DNA of 64,000 nt from Verrucomicrobiota bacterium (GCA_003219695.1 QHQA01000057.1:1-64000), one strand, 5' to 3'. Positions 43,444 to 51,972 are shown, numbered from the stretch's first letter. Notes: generated by a model not told the origin, from the letters alone. Translations and numbers: made by a program.

Positions 43444-45708
43444 TTAGCGGCCGACGGTAGCGTAGTATGCGAAATGCAGGTCGTTGCTGCCCGGTCCATC
43501 GAGGTTGATCCAACCTTGGACCACATCGCCATGACCTGCACTGACCGTCACCGTCATTGTGGTCGAACCGTTGGCCGGCACGGTCACACTGGCCGGGACG
43601 GTGACTCGGCTATCGCCAGCGCTCAGGATCCCAGCATCGTAAATGCTGTCGACAGTGCCCCCGAACGTGTCCGGAGTGAACTTTGTCGTCGAGACGCTGA
43701 ACGTCTCGCTGCTGCCAGTCGGGTTGTAAAGCGTGATCGTCAACGATGTCGGATGTCCAACGGTTACTTTGCCGAAGCTCGCCGAGACCGGATCCATCCA
43801 CGTTGTCGCGTCTGCCGCTACGGAAAGGTTCTCGCGTCCGGTGCCCTGTGCCGTCGGACCGATGTCGTGCGTGCCAGTCAATGAGTCTTTGATCACCAAG
43901 TCAGCTCGGTTAACAAGGGCCGACTTGACTTGTGCGGGCGACCACGTCGGATGGAGGTTCAGGAGCACGGCTGCCGAGCCGGCAATGTGCGGCGTTGACA
44001 TCGACGTGCCGCTGAAGAAAGCCCAGCCTGAACCATCACCCGGGCAGCCGGGCCCCTTGCCCACGCATGTGATCGAACTCAGGACGTTCACACCGACTGA
44101 GGTCACGTCAGGCTTGACGGCAAAATCAACAGCCGTTGGGCCCTGACTGCTGAAGCCGGCGAGGATATCCTGGCTAGCAGTGATGAACTCCTGGAAAGTC
44201 GCAACCGCTGACGCATCCGGTGGATTGGCCGCTCGCAGCGCTGCCCCTTCGTTCTTGCCGATCATGACTGCGGGCAAGTCATCGCCGCCAAGCCCGTCCT
44301 TCGCCATCGCGATTGGGTCACCGGCGACATTATTAATCACCAGCACGCCGACAGCACCGGCTGCGATGGCGTTCCGCACCTTGGTGCTGAACGTACATGT
44401 CCCGCGATCGACGATCGCCAGCTTGCCGGAAGCGCCTGGATCGATGCTGGTGCAACTGGTAGAATGAGCGTCGAAAAGATCATACGAGGCGGTGGGAAGA
44501 GGAGGGAAGTCCCCGACTGCTGCGCCAATTGTCGTGCCGCCGCTCGCCGGATACGTGAACGGCTGGCCGACGAAATGTCTGTTTGTGCTCGCGCCGACCG
44601 TGATGATCTTGCGCGCGCGACCGGGTGACTCAATCGTGCCTGCCCCGGGGCCGCTGTTACCGGCTGCCACCGCCACGACCAAGCCCGCGTCCACCGCATT
44701 GTCGAGTCCGTTCGCAAGCAGGTCGTTGTTACCATGGTAGGTGCCGCCCAGCGACAGATTGAGAACGTTCATCCCATCGGCGATCGCGGCCTCGACGGCG
44801 TTGAGAATGTCCTCGCTGCGGGCGTTAACAACGTCTCCGGGAAAGACGTTGTAGTTGCCTAGCCAGGCGCCCGGCGCGATTCCAGACATGTCACCGATGC
44901 TGACGCCATTTACGACAGCATTGAGGTTAGGGTCGTAAATTCCGGCCGCGATCCCGGCGGTATGTGTCCCATGGTCCTGAATGGCCTGCGCGTCGAGGCC
45001 CTGCTGGTTGGCCTTGTTGTAGAACACCTTCGCGACAATGACTTTTTGCGAGACGTACTTGCAGTCCTGGTCTTGATGATGCGAATTGCTGTCTGCTGCG
45101 TCGCACTTTGGAAATCCGGGAGGATAACTGAACCCGCTCGGATTGAAGAACGGATGCGTATTATCGATACCAGTGTCGATATCGCCAATCTTGATGCCAG
45201 CACCGGCGTTGGCTCTGCCCCCCGCCTCGCCCCAAGCGCCCGATGCATTAATGATCTGGTAGCTCTGGCTCAGGTTGGGATGGTAGAAGACGTTGTACTG
45301 AACCTGTTGCACCATCGGCGCGCCTGCAATCGTCTCCAGCGATGTCCCGTTAAGTTGCACGGCGACCGCGTTAAGTGAAATGTCGTACTCGCTGGTTATT
45401 TTCGCGTTCGGCGCGTTGGTGCGCAGCCAGTTTCTGAAACCGTTGCGCAACACAGCGAGTTGAGCACGGTACGATTTAACGGTGTTACTGTTGAAATCGA
45501 TTGTCTTGCCCGGAGCCGGTTTGGTAGCGGAATACGTGCTTAGCGGATCGCCCCTGAGTTGGACGACCACGCTTGAGTTGTCGACGTCGGGCCCGTGGAT
45601 AAAGGCGTCGGCGCTTGCCTTCGGTCGAGGCGAACCGCCCACGCCAAATGCAATTACGCCCAAGCCAATGGAAGAGAATATCAGGAATGTTGCGATGATT
45701 TTTTTCAT
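43444..45708 (-). CDS. Secreted subtilisin-like serine peptidase (S8) with PA domain
   Basis: A 754-residue exported protease. Signal sequence MKKIIATFLIFSSIGLGVIAFG, then an I9-type propeptide (about 45-135) and the S8 catalytic domain with Asp178 (IGDIDTGID), His246 (QDHGTHTAG) and Ser569 (FSGTSMSTPHIAG). A PA domain is inserted between His and Ser (about 400-505; GKLAIVDRGTCTFSTKVRNA). A C-terminal Fn3/ASPM-like beta domain (SFGKVTVGHPTSLTITLYNPTGSSETF) follows. It probably degrades extracellular protein. It is monocistronic with its own strong terminator. Confidence 0.95.
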   Translation of the reverse strand: MKKIIATFLIFSSIGLGVIAFGVGGSPRPKASADAFIHGPDVDNSSVVVQLRGDPLSTYSATKPAPGKTIDFNSNTVKSYRAQLAVLRNGFRNWLRTNAPNAKITSEYDISLNAVAVQLNGTSLETIAGAPMVQQVQYNVFYHPNLSQSYQIINASGAWGEAGGRANAGAGIKIGDIDTGIDNTHPFFNPSGFSYPPGFPKCDAADSNSHHQDQDCKYVSQKVIVAKVFYNKANQQGLDAQAIQDHGTHTAGIAAGIYDPNLNAVVNGVSIGDMSGIAPGAWLGNYNVFPGDVVNARSEDILNAVEAAIADGMNVLNLSLGGTYHGNNDLLANGLDNAVDAGLVVAVAAGNSGPGAGTIESPGRARKIITVGASTNRHFVGQPFTYPASGGTTIGAAVGDFPPLPTASYDLFDAHSTSCTSIDPGASGKLAIVDRGTCTFSTKVRNAIAAGAVGVLVINNVAGDPIAMAKDGLGGDDLPAVMIGKNEGAALRAANPPDASAVATFQEFITASQDILAGFSSQGPTAVDFAVKPDVTSVGVNVLSSITCVGKGPGCPGDGSGWAFFSGTSMSTPHIAGSAAVLLNLHPTWSPAQVKSALVNRADLVIKDSLTGTHDIGPTAQGTGRENLSVAADATTWMDPVSASFGKVTVGHPTSLTITLYNPTGSSETFSVSTTKFTPDTFGGTVDSIYDAGILSAGDSRVTVPASVTVPANGSTTMTVTVSAGHGDVVQGWINLDGPGSNDLHFAYYATVGR

Positions 45709-45968
45709 AGGTTTTTGATAGGTGAAAGTTCATGACTTTCAAAAGCTGCTGACTAGTTGTCAACCCGTGTTTTCTGCGCGATCCAAAAGACTTGCCGGTG
45801 CTGGCGGCAGCCGTGGCGGCGCGGGTAGACGCGATCGCGACGGGCGATAGTAGCCAGGCATCTTGTCCGCCACAGGACGGACTCGCTGCGGCGAGCCCGT
45901 GGGCCGGCGGGCGTCTCGCCTGCCGAGGACGCTAAAGGCCGCACCAGGCTGGCAGTGCCAAACCATCG
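45709..45968. other. Intergenic region with GC-rich repeat between subtilase and accessory block
   Basis: A 260 bp interval without a supported gene. On the subtilase side there is a small inverted repeat gaaagttcatgactttc (about 45724-45740) and minus-strand TTGACA (about 45759) that could belong to the subtilase promoter. The distal part (45840-45950) is GC-rich, with palindromic pieces such as gtccgccacaggac and ggccggcgggcgtctcgcctgccg, which look like a dispersed repeat. Small ORFs called here are not convincing. Confidence 0.5.
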
Positions 45969-46946
45969 TCAGACTCCATCGCGCGCTCTCGTCAGAATTC
46001 TGCGGAGTTGACGTTCATCCGTGCGCAAATCCCTGTTGAGTTTTTGCAGCATCCACAATGTTCGCGCTTCGCCTTTTAGCTTCAGTGCGTCGGCTTCCTT
46101 CCGTACTTGCGTAGCGCGGATCGCTTCCGAACGCGCAGCCGATTGATTTGCGCTGAGCTTTGATCCCTGCTTCGGAACGCCGCGCGCCTTGTTCAGTGCC
46201 GTAATCGCGCGCCAGTTCAAATCCCGTTTGGGATCGAAACTCCAGTAGGCCGGAATAAAGATCATTGTTCCAAACGGCGTTAGATTCGCTGTGAGCTTCA
46301 GAAGCAGCGGCCGATCGCCGCGCATTCCGTAGAGATGCCATCGCTGACAAAACACGTCGAAGATCGCGTGAAACCGGTCTGCTGTTTTCGTCCAGCGAAC
46401 CGGCCAGTAATCACGCATGCTGCGCTCAGTGACAAGCCGGCGTCGGATGATTCCTTTGTGATCAGTAAACTTTTTCACATCAAAGTGCGCTTTAATCGCA
46501 TTCCATTGTGCTTGAAACGCGGGATCTTCAGCGAGCAAACGTTCGACGTTATCGTATTTGTGACGCGCGCGGATTAACGGTTCGTAATTGCCGTACTGAA
46601 CCGAATGCTCGTGCTCCGAAACTGCGCGCTGAGTTCGATTACTCGGCAGCGGTGGAAGCAGATTAATCAGCAGAATCATCGTGTTGTCGAGCCGTCTGCC
46701 GGCTAGTGCGCGATAAAGCCCGACGCGAAATAATCCTTCGATATCGACGGGCCATAGCGTGATCGGGACGAAAAGCCACTCGTAAAGTTTTTGGAGGTGA
46801 TCCGAATCGGGGTGCTTGGTCCTGGGGAGACGGTGAAACTTCTCAACCAAATCCTTGCTGTTCTCGAGCCGACGATACGCCAGTGCAGCGAGACGTTTTA
46901 AGTCGCTCGCAAGAGAGGGACGCTTCTCTGACTTTGATCGTCGCAT
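45969..46946 (-). CDS. Unrecognised 325-residue protein of the accessory block
   Basis: A soluble, Arg/Leu-rich protein that I cannot place in any family. Visible features are a basic N-terminus (MRRSKSEKRPSLASDLKRLAALAYRRLENS), the aromatic patch KLYEWLFVPITLWPVDIEGLFRVGLYRALAG, and a charged, helical C-terminus (RKEADALKLKGEARTLWMLQKLNRDLRTDERQLRRILTR) that could be a coiled coil or nucleic-acid-binding arm. Start ATG 46946 is preferred (GGGGA about 8 bases upstream); the track ORF runs 63 codons further into the divergent gene's promoter region. It is divergent from the clamp-like gene pair, with only 60 bases between starts. Confidence 0.6.
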   Translation of the reverse strand: MRRSKSEKRPSLASDLKRLAALAYRRLENSKDLVEKFHRLPRTKHPDSDHLQKLYEWLFVPITLWPVDIEGLFRVGLYRALAGRRLDNTMILLINLLPPLPSNRTQRAVSEHEHSVQYGNYEPLIRARHKYDNVERLLAEDPAFQAQWNAIKAHFDVKKFTDHKGIIRRRLVTERSMRDYWPVRWTKTADRFHAIFDVFCQRWHLYGMRGDRPLLLKLTANLTPFGTMIFIPAYWSFDPKRDLNWRAITALNKARGVPKQGSKLSANQSAARSEAIRATQVRKEADALKLKGEARTLWMLQKLNRDLRTDERQLRRILTRARDGV

Positions 46947-47006
46947 CTCGATTGTCCCCAAATGTTGTCCGGTTTTTAGGACCCGAATTTCACTAAACTT
47001 ACAGGA

Positions 47007-47897
47007 ATGAAGCAGAGCGAACCAGCCAATCCGAGAAGAATCAACGTGCAACCAAATAGGTTCCGTCCGCAGCCGCCAAGTCTCGCCGACCAGATGTCCG
47101 GTTACTCCGATACTGGAATGACCCGCGAAACCCACCGCCTCGCGCGGACAATTCTAGCCAAGCCGGACATTTCAGCTGAAGAATTTTGCGAAACACTCAT
47201 GACCGCAGGTGTGGAACAGAACTTCGAGAAGTGGAGGCCGAGAATCGAAGCAGCCCACGCGCGACAATCGCGCGAGTTCAAACGCAAGGTCCGTCCGTGC
47301 ATGTTGTCGATGTACGCTTCGTTGGGAGATTACGAGAATGCCCGGAGATTTATTTCACTCCGGAACGCGTGGACTGCCTTTGAAATGTTCTGGAGCATGG
47401 ATGTGCTGCTCGCGCTTGATATGTTGGACGACGCCAAATGTCTAGCGCGAAGATCTGTGAAATGTTTACCGCTAGCGACGACGCCAATAGAGCAAAGCCT
47501 TCTAATTGATGCCGCCGCAACCTTCTTTGCGCGAACGCGCGAATGGGACAAGGCAATTACACTATGGAAGCACGCGCCGGCGTACGAGCCGTTACGTGGA
47601 AACGCGCTCGAGGGAATCATTCACATACATTTGGCGCGAGCGTTTGAAGCAGTCGAACGCGGACTCGAGATCGTCACCGAACTGAAACGGAAGCCTGACA
47701 CTACATTAGAGTTGTGCCTGCCGGGCAACGAATCGGCAATGCTCGAAGACGATGAAAAACAGCTGCTAAAACTCAAGCGCGGAATCGCCAAGATTCTGCC
47801 TGAAGAAGCTCGGAGAGAGCTCGGCATTTCGAATGGAGGGATTGAGCAGCGCAACGAAAATCGGCCAGGTGAAATCGCGAACCGGATACGATCCTGA
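47007..47897 (+). CDS. Unrecognised helical (TPR-like) protein coupled to a clamp-like gene
   Basis: A 296-residue, mostly helical protein. The middle (about 95-215) looks like degenerate TPR or HEAT-type helix pairs: MLSMYASLGDYENARRFISL, LDMLDDAKCLARRSVKCL, AATFFARTREWDKAITLWKHA, ALEGIIHIHLARAFEAVERGLEIV. The first 40 residues are basic and Pro-rich. No enzyme motif is visible. Its stop overlaps the ATG of the next gene (TGATG), so the two products are made together and may interact. It is divergent from the 325-residue orphan. Confidence 0.6.
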   Translation: MKQSEPANPRRINVQPNRFRPQPPSLADQMSGYSDTGMTRETHRLARTILAKPDISAEEFCETLMTAGVEQNFEKWRPRIEAAHARQSREFKRKVRPCMLSMYASLGDYENARRFISLRNAWTAFEMFWSMDVLLALDMLDDAKCLARRSVKCLPLATTPIEQSLLIDAAATFFARTREWDKAITLWKHAPAYEPLRGNALEGIIHIHLARAFEAVERGLEIVTELKRKPDTTLELCLPGNESAMLEDDEKQLLKLKRGIAKILPEEARRELGISNGGIEQRNENRPGEIANRIRS

Positions 47898-48223
47898 TGA
47901 AATTCACGGTCGCTGTAGCCGAGCTTGAGCGTTTGTTCAAAGCGACCGTTGAACGCCCACGCAAAACAGACACCGTCACGCTCTCCGCCTGCGCCGGGCA
48001 TGTCTTCATCGAGTGCAGAGGCGATGTCGCGGGGATTGAGTCGCCCGTCATTCGCGATGGGGCGGTGACGTTGTCAGCACAGAAATTCCGAGACCTTCTC
48101 AGGACTTACAAGGACATGGGTGCGCTAACATTCGACGGAGGCGCGGAGGGGCTGCACATAGAAACACTGCCGATGCGAGTGCTCGGCTACGATCCGCACC
48201 CGAAACCGCTGGCGGAGCTATAG
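47897..48223 (+). CDS. Single-domain sliding-clamp-like protein
   Basis: A 108-residue protein resembling one of the three domains of the DNA polymerase III beta clamp (DnaN). It opens MKFTVAVAELERLFKATVE, like the DnaN start MKFTV, and continues GAVTLSAQKFRDLLRTYKD, close to the clamp GAxTVPARKFxDIxR segment, followed by an amphipathic strand pair (GALTFDGGAEGLHIETLPMRV). A full clamp is about 370 residues, so this is a third of it. It could oligomerise into a ring or mimic or bind the clamp; neither is shown. It is translationally coupled to the helical protein before it. By-eye similarity is moderate. Confidence 0.55.
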   Translation: MKFTVAVAELERLFKATVERPRKTDTVTLSACAGHVFIECRGDVAGIESPVIRDGAVTLSAQKFRDLLRTYKDMGALTFDGGAEGLHIETLPMRVLGYDPHPKPLAEL

Positions 48224-48319
48224 GTTAAAAGCGCGTCCTTCGACTCCTCGTTCGTCATCTGCGACCGTTGCGGACCACGTGCTTGCCTAGTGGTTCTTGG
48301 GGCTGGCGCAAACTGCGCT

Positions 48320-49162
48320 TCAGTGATTCCGGCTAGTCAGGGAGGTACCACCCGCAAGCTCATCGAGAGAAAGATTAAACGCCTCTTCGATAAATTTCCG
48401 TGTCTTCGGCTGCGTAGCGAGTGACGCCACAACTCTTTGCGGTGCGTAGAGTCCGGCGTTTCGCTGAAATTTCGCCTCCCCACGCGGAACAGTTTTTTGC
48501 CATCGAATTGCAACAAGGTACTGCGCTAACTCCGGATCGTCCGCGTTTTCAAACAGATTCGGCTCCCGAAGTTGCGCAGGTTGAAGCGGCTTCCCGCGGA
48601 AACGAAACTGCTTTACACGCACCGCTCGCCTCTCAACTACGCCGACGCCAGCGTACCCCGATCCAGTAAGATACGCGACAACTACATCGCCAAGATTCAG
48701 GCGATCAAGCTGCTCACTCCAATTCCGCCCATTGCCAGCAGCGAGGAACCCAAATCTTCGACAATCCTCCCAAGAACGATGTGGGCCTTCAGCTACGTTA
48801 ACGTAGTAAATGTCATTGAAGAAATCGAACTCGGGCAACTGAACGTGCATTGAATACAAGGGCCGGAACACTCGTCGCGAGTGATGTCCCTGCACGATAT
48901 TCTCTAGAGAACGACCCAGCTTCCAAATAAGCGTAGCCTCGACGAGAAATGCCTCCTTTTCAGTGAGGCCTTTAGCAATGACGCGGATAATTGGCTCTTC
49001 GCCCGATTTTCGAATTGCAGCGACGCGCTTTGCCATTCCAGACTCACCCGATGCCCCTAACTGTGCGTCTTTCCGCCCACCGCAGCCCTTACCATAGTAG
49101 AACTCCTCGTAATTCCGAGGGTCGATATAAACATAGACATAGTAGTCGGATCGCTCTGGCAT
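48320..49162 (-). CDS. GIY-YIG nuclease-like protein with C-terminal PUA/EVE-like domain
   Basis: About 280 residues. The N-terminal 100 residues resemble a GIY-YIG domain of the LEM-3-like type (YYVYVYIDPRNYEEFYYGKGCGGRK, with the later ...EKEAFLVEATLIWKLG glutamate). The second half (about 120-270) looks like a PUA/EVE-type beta-barrel: GRNWSEQLDRLNLGDVVVAYLTGSGYAGVGVVE followed by YLVAIRWQKTVPRGEAKF. Such domains read modified bases, so a modification-dependent nuclease is possible. Start ATG 49162 has AAGGGG about 10 bases upstream; the track's TTG start is less likely. It ends the accessory block. Confidence 0.65.
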   Translation of the reverse strand: MPERSDYYVYVYIDPRNYEEFYYGKGCGGRKDAQLGASGESGMAKRVAAIRKSGEEPIIRVIAKGLTEKEAFLVEATLIWKLGRSLENIVQGHHSRRVFRPLYSMHVQLPEFDFFNDIYYVNVAEGPHRSWEDCRRFGFLAAGNGRNWSEQLDRLNLGDVVVAYLTGSGYAGVGVVERRAVRVKQFRFRGKPLQPAQLREPNLFENADDPELAQYLVAIRWQKTVPRGEAKFQRNAGLYAPQRVVASLATQPKTRKFIEEAFNLSLDELAGGTSLTSRNH

Positions 49163-49252
49163 AGATCGCGCCCCTTCTAGCAAGAATCACCGCAGATCGC
49201 AAGTTTTCATTCACGATTAGGCCGTCGCGGCACCGTGACGAACAACTGCCAC

Positions 49253-49618
49253 TTATTTCGCTGTTGGCAGACCGGCGGCTTTCCAGGCTTTGAAGCCGCC
49301 GGCCATGTTGCGGACGTTTTTGTAGCCCATCTTTTGCAGGCTCTCAGTCGCCAGCGCGCCGCGGCCGCCTCCGCCGCAATGACAAACAATCATTGCGTTC
49401 GGATCCGGCACTTTTTCTTCGATGTCGAGCTCGATGGTGCCTCGGCTCAGGTACATCGCGCTTGGAATGTGGCCTTCGTCCCATTCGTCTTTCTCTCGGA
49501 CATCCACGATCACTGCTTCGCCACTTTTCAATTTCGCTGCCGCATCCTGCGGCGAGATTTCGGTGATGTTTCTCTTTGCCTCTGCGACCAATTTTTGGAA
49601 ACGAGCATGTCCTGCCAT
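49253..49618 (-). CDS. Rhodanese-like domain protein
   Basis: A 121-residue single-domain rhodanese. The fold is marked by EISPQDAAAKLKSGEAVIVDVREKDEWDEGHIPSAMYLSRG and the active loop CHCGGGGRGALATESL, where the second cysteine of CHC is the likely sulfur-carrying residue. Such proteins transfer sulfane sulfur to acceptors such as cyanide or thiols. It stands alone between the GIY-YIG gene and an inverted-repeat element, with no linked sulfur genes. The start codon at 49618 is supported by the family N-terminus. Confidence 0.9.
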   Translation of the reverse strand: MAGHARFQKLVAEAKRNITEISPQDAAAKLKSGEAVIVDVREKDEWDEGHIPSAMYLSRGTIELDIEEKVPDPNAMIVCHCGGGGRGALATESLQKMGYKNVRNMAGGFKAWKAAGLPTAK

Positions 49619-49628
49619 ACCTCAACCT

Positions 49629-49770
49629 AACCACGGATTACGCGAATGGCACGGATCGAAAAGCGGCGTCAGGCCGCCGCACTCCAAAGCGCTTCCCGCC
49701 ACGGCGGGCAGGCAGCGCGAAACGGCGCGCCCTACCAATTTAATCCGTGTTATCCGCTTAATCCGTGGTT
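49629..49770. repeat. MITE-like element with 28-nt terminal inverted repeats
   Basis: A 142 bp unit bounded by aaccacggattacgcgaatg...acggat (49629-49656) and atccgtg...taatccgtggtt (49743-49770), which are inverted copies with a few mismatches. The centre holds further small palindromes (gcccgccacggcgggc type and ggcgcgccctacc). No ORF is inside. It resembles non-autonomous transposable elements. It lies between the rhodanese and ABC permease genes. Confidence 0.7.
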
Positions 49771-49782
49771 AAAGATGTCTTT

Positions 49783-50460
49783 CTATTCGTAGCGCAAGGC
49801 TTCGATGGGATCGAGGGCGGCGGCTGTGCGCGCGGGGTAAAAGCCGAAGAAAACGCCGACTGCTGCGCTGAACAAAAATGCGATGGCGATTGAGCTGATC
49901 GATATCAGCGTGGGCCAATGCGCGTAGATCGAGAGAACGCGGGATGCGGCGATGCCGCAGACGATTCCAATCACGCCGCCGACGGAGCTCAATGTTACGG
50001 CTTCAATTAAGAATTGAGTGAGAATGTCGTTGCCGCGCGCGCCGACGGCCATGCGCACACCGATCTCGCGTGTCCGCTCGGTCACGCTCACCAGCATGAT
50101 GTTCATGATGCCGATTCCGCCGACCAGCAGCGATACGCCCGCGATTGCGCCGAGCAGGACTGTCATTACGCGCGAGGTCGCTGTGGCCGTTTCGGCGATC
50201 TCCTGTTGCGTGCGCACGGTGAAATCATCATCGTGCCCCGGCCGGATGTTGTGCCGTTGTCGTAGCAACGAGATGATTTGTTGCTGGGCGGCTTCGACTT
50301 GACGGTTATCGGCGATTTGCACATTGATGTTGCGCAAAGTGGTGCCGCCGATGACGCGTTTCATCGCGCTGGTGTACGGCATCACGACGATGTCGTCCTG
50401 ATCGACGCCTTGCGGGCTCAATCCCTTTGGCGTGAGCACACCGGTAATCGTGAACGGCAC
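49783..50460 (-). CDS. MacB-like ABC transporter permease, C-terminal fragment
   Basis: The C-terminal 225 residues of a MacB/FtsX-type permease. It includes the end of the periplasmic domain (PFTITGVLTPKGLSPQGVDQDDIVVMPYTSAMKRV) and three membrane helices around GVSLLVGGIGIMNIMLVSVTERTREIGVRMAVGA, the family hallmark. The first codon in the track is not a true start: the reading frame continues from the upstream ORF across a +1 shift at a run of six A on the minus strand (50462-50467). Five A would restore ILRIKNVPFTITG. The pair is one gene with a single-base lesion or a sequencing error. Confidence 0.85.
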   Translation of the reverse strand: MPFTITGVLTPKGLSPQGVDQDDIVVMPYTSAMKRVIGGTTLRNINVQIADNRQVEAAQQQIISLLRQRHNIRPGHDDDFTVRTQQEIAETATATSRVMTVLLGAIAGVSLLVGGIGIMNIMLVSVTERTREIGVRMAVGARGNDILTQFLIEAVTLSSVGGVIGIVCGIAASRVLSIYAHWPTLISISSIAIAFLFSAAVGVFFGFYPARTAAALDPIEALRYE

Positions 50461-51001
50461 ATTTTTTGATCCGCAAAATTTGGCCTATAGGGTTTTCGTT
50501 GCCATAAATCTCCGTAGCGGTTGTGCGGCCAATCACGCAAACCTTGTTTGCGCTGCGCACATCCTGTGGCGTAAAGGGTGCGCCGTCGGCGAGCGGCCAC
50601 TGGCGAATATCGAAATAATCCGCTGATTCGCCGAAGATTCTCGTGAACCAGTTTTGATTTCCGGCTGCCACTTGCGTGGTCGAGACAACTTCTTCGCTCA
50701 CGCCGATGACGCCGGGCACTTCGCGTCGGATCGCTTCGGCGTCTTCAATTTTCAACGTGCCTGCGCCGCCCCAGCCGGTGCGGATGCCACTCGACGTGGT
50801 GCTTCCGGAAAAGATCAGGATCACGTTTTGTCCAAGGCTGGCGATTTGCGCTTCCACCTGCGCCTTGGCGCCGTTGCCGATCCCGGCCATCGCAATGACT
50901 GCCCCGACGCCGATGATGATTCCCAGCGCAGTGAGCACGGAACGCATTTTGTTGCGGCGCAGCGCGCGGTAGGCAACGTGAAATGTGGGCGCGATTCGCA
51001 T
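50306..51001 (-). CDS. MacB-like ABC transporter permease, N-terminal fragment
   Basis: The N-terminal part of the same permease: the first membrane helix with MRSVLTALGIIIGVGAVIAMAGIGNGAKAQVEAQIASLGQN, typical of MacB, and most of the periplasmic domain (VIGVSEEVVSTTQ, SADYFDIRQWPLADG). Homology ends at GQILRIKK; the following HDYRCAHAKGIEPARR... is out-of-frame sequence that overlaps the C-terminal fragment. MacB permeases work with an ATPase and a MacA-type adaptor, both of which are just upstream, so the operon was probably functional unless the frameshift is real. Confidence 0.85.
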   Translation of the reverse strand: MRIAPTFHVAYRALRRNKMRSVLTALGIIIGVGAVIAMAGIGNGAKAQVEAQIASLGQNVILIFSGSTTSSGIRTGWGGAGTLKIEDAEAIRREVPGVIGVSEEVVSTTQVAAGNQNWFTRIFGESADYFDIRQWPLADGAPFTPQDVRSANKVCVIGRTTATEIYGNENPIGQILRIKKCAVHDYRCAHAKGIEPARRRSGRHRRDAVHQRDETRHRRHHFAQHQCANRR

Positions 51002-51013
51002 TTGGTTCGTTAA

Positions 51014-51197
51014 AGCGTTGAAGCGTTAGAGCGTTGAAGGGGAGCGCGGGCATGTTGCCCGCCCTGTCCGGCATTTTGCCGGACAGCTTCCAGGCGAGAT
51101 CGATGTGAACGTCGATTCACTCGTCAGCATGGTCGACATCAATACAAGAGCCGCCGGCAACATGCCGGCGGCAGCGGGCAGAATGCCCGCGCTCCCC
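51014..51197. repeat. REPIN-like element (GGGGAGC family, copy 2) with octamer array
   Basis: Three 8-nt units (agcgttga, agcgttag, agcgttga) at 51014-51037 abut a 159 bp element at 51039-51197 with perfect 15-nt ends ggggagcgcgggcat / atgcccgcgctcccc. Inner hairpins are gtccggcattttgccggac and gccgccggcaacatgccggcggc. The ends match copies 1 and 3, but the interior differs. It fills the gap between the permease and ATPase genes of the operon. Confidence 0.8.
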
Positions 51198-51228
51198 ATA
51201 ACATCCGCGCTTGTCGTCAAACTCTGCA

Positions 51229-51972
51229 TTACTCGTTTGCTCTGCGCTTAATTTGGTCCGTCGCGTCTAGTCGTCGCGCCACAACGTGATCGTGCGTGAT
51301 CAGCCCGTCGCGCATGATGACGTTGCGCTGCGCGTAGGCAGCGATGTCCTGCTCGTGAGTGACCATGACGATCGTGATTCCGCGCTCGTTGAGCTGCTGA
51401 AAAATCGCCATAATCTCGACGCTGGTGCGGCTGTCGAGATTTCCGGTTGGTTCATCGGCGAGCAACATCTCGGGATCGTTGATCAAGGCGCGGGCAATTG
51501 CGACGCGCTGTTGCTGACCACCGGAAAGCTGGCTCGGATGATGATCTTCGCGGCCGCCGAGCCCGACTGAGGACAGGACGCGATCGGCTTTTTCGCGAAG
51601 CTGCGCATGCGACAAGCGCTGCGCACTGTAAATCAGCGGCAACTCGGCATTCTCGCGCGCGGACGTGCGCGGTAGCAGATTAAAATTTTGGAACACGAAA
51701 CCGATTTTGCGATTGCGAATATCGGCGAGCTGATCGCGGTTTAGTCCGGAAACGTCTGCGTCGTCGAGAAAGTACTGCCCAGAACTTGGCCGGTCGAGGC
51801 AGCCCAGCATGTTCATCAGTGTTGATTTGCCCGAGCCGCTGGCACCCATGAGCGCGACGAATTCGCCGCGTTTGATTTCAAGCGACACGCCGCGCACGGC
51901 GGGCACTTCCATCTCGCCGGTGCGATAAACTTTGTGGACCTCCAGCAACCTAACGAGTGCACCGTCTGTCAT
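51229..51972 (-). CDS. ABC transporter ATP-binding protein (MacB/LolD type)
   Basis: A 247-residue ATPase that would power the MacB-like permease. Walker A GASGSGKST, Q-loop VFQNFNLLPR, signature LSGGQQQRVAIARAL, Walker B MLLADEPTGNLD and the switch His in MVTHEQDIA are all intact. The close match to LolD/MacB nucleotide-binding domains and the order adaptor, ATPase, permease on the minus strand support a MacAB-type efflux or lipoprotein-linked export system. The upstream intergenic region holds a palindromic element. Confidence 0.93.
   Translation of the reverse strand: MTDGALVRLLEVHKVYRTGEMEVPAVRGVSLEIKRGEFVALMGASGSGKSTLMNMLGCLDRPSSGQYFLDDADVSGLNRDQLADIRNRKIGFVFQNFNLLPRTSARENAELPLIYSAQRLSHAQLREKADRVLSSVGLGGREDHHPSQLSGGQQQRVAIARALINDPEMLLADEPTGNLDSRTSVEIMAIFQQLNERGITIVMVTHEQDIAAYAQRNVIMRDGLITHDHVVARRLDATDQIKRRANE

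Noticed and set aside
45753-45966. Small ORFs upstream of the subtilase
   Set aside because: They translate a GC-rich repeat region and have no start signals or conserved features.
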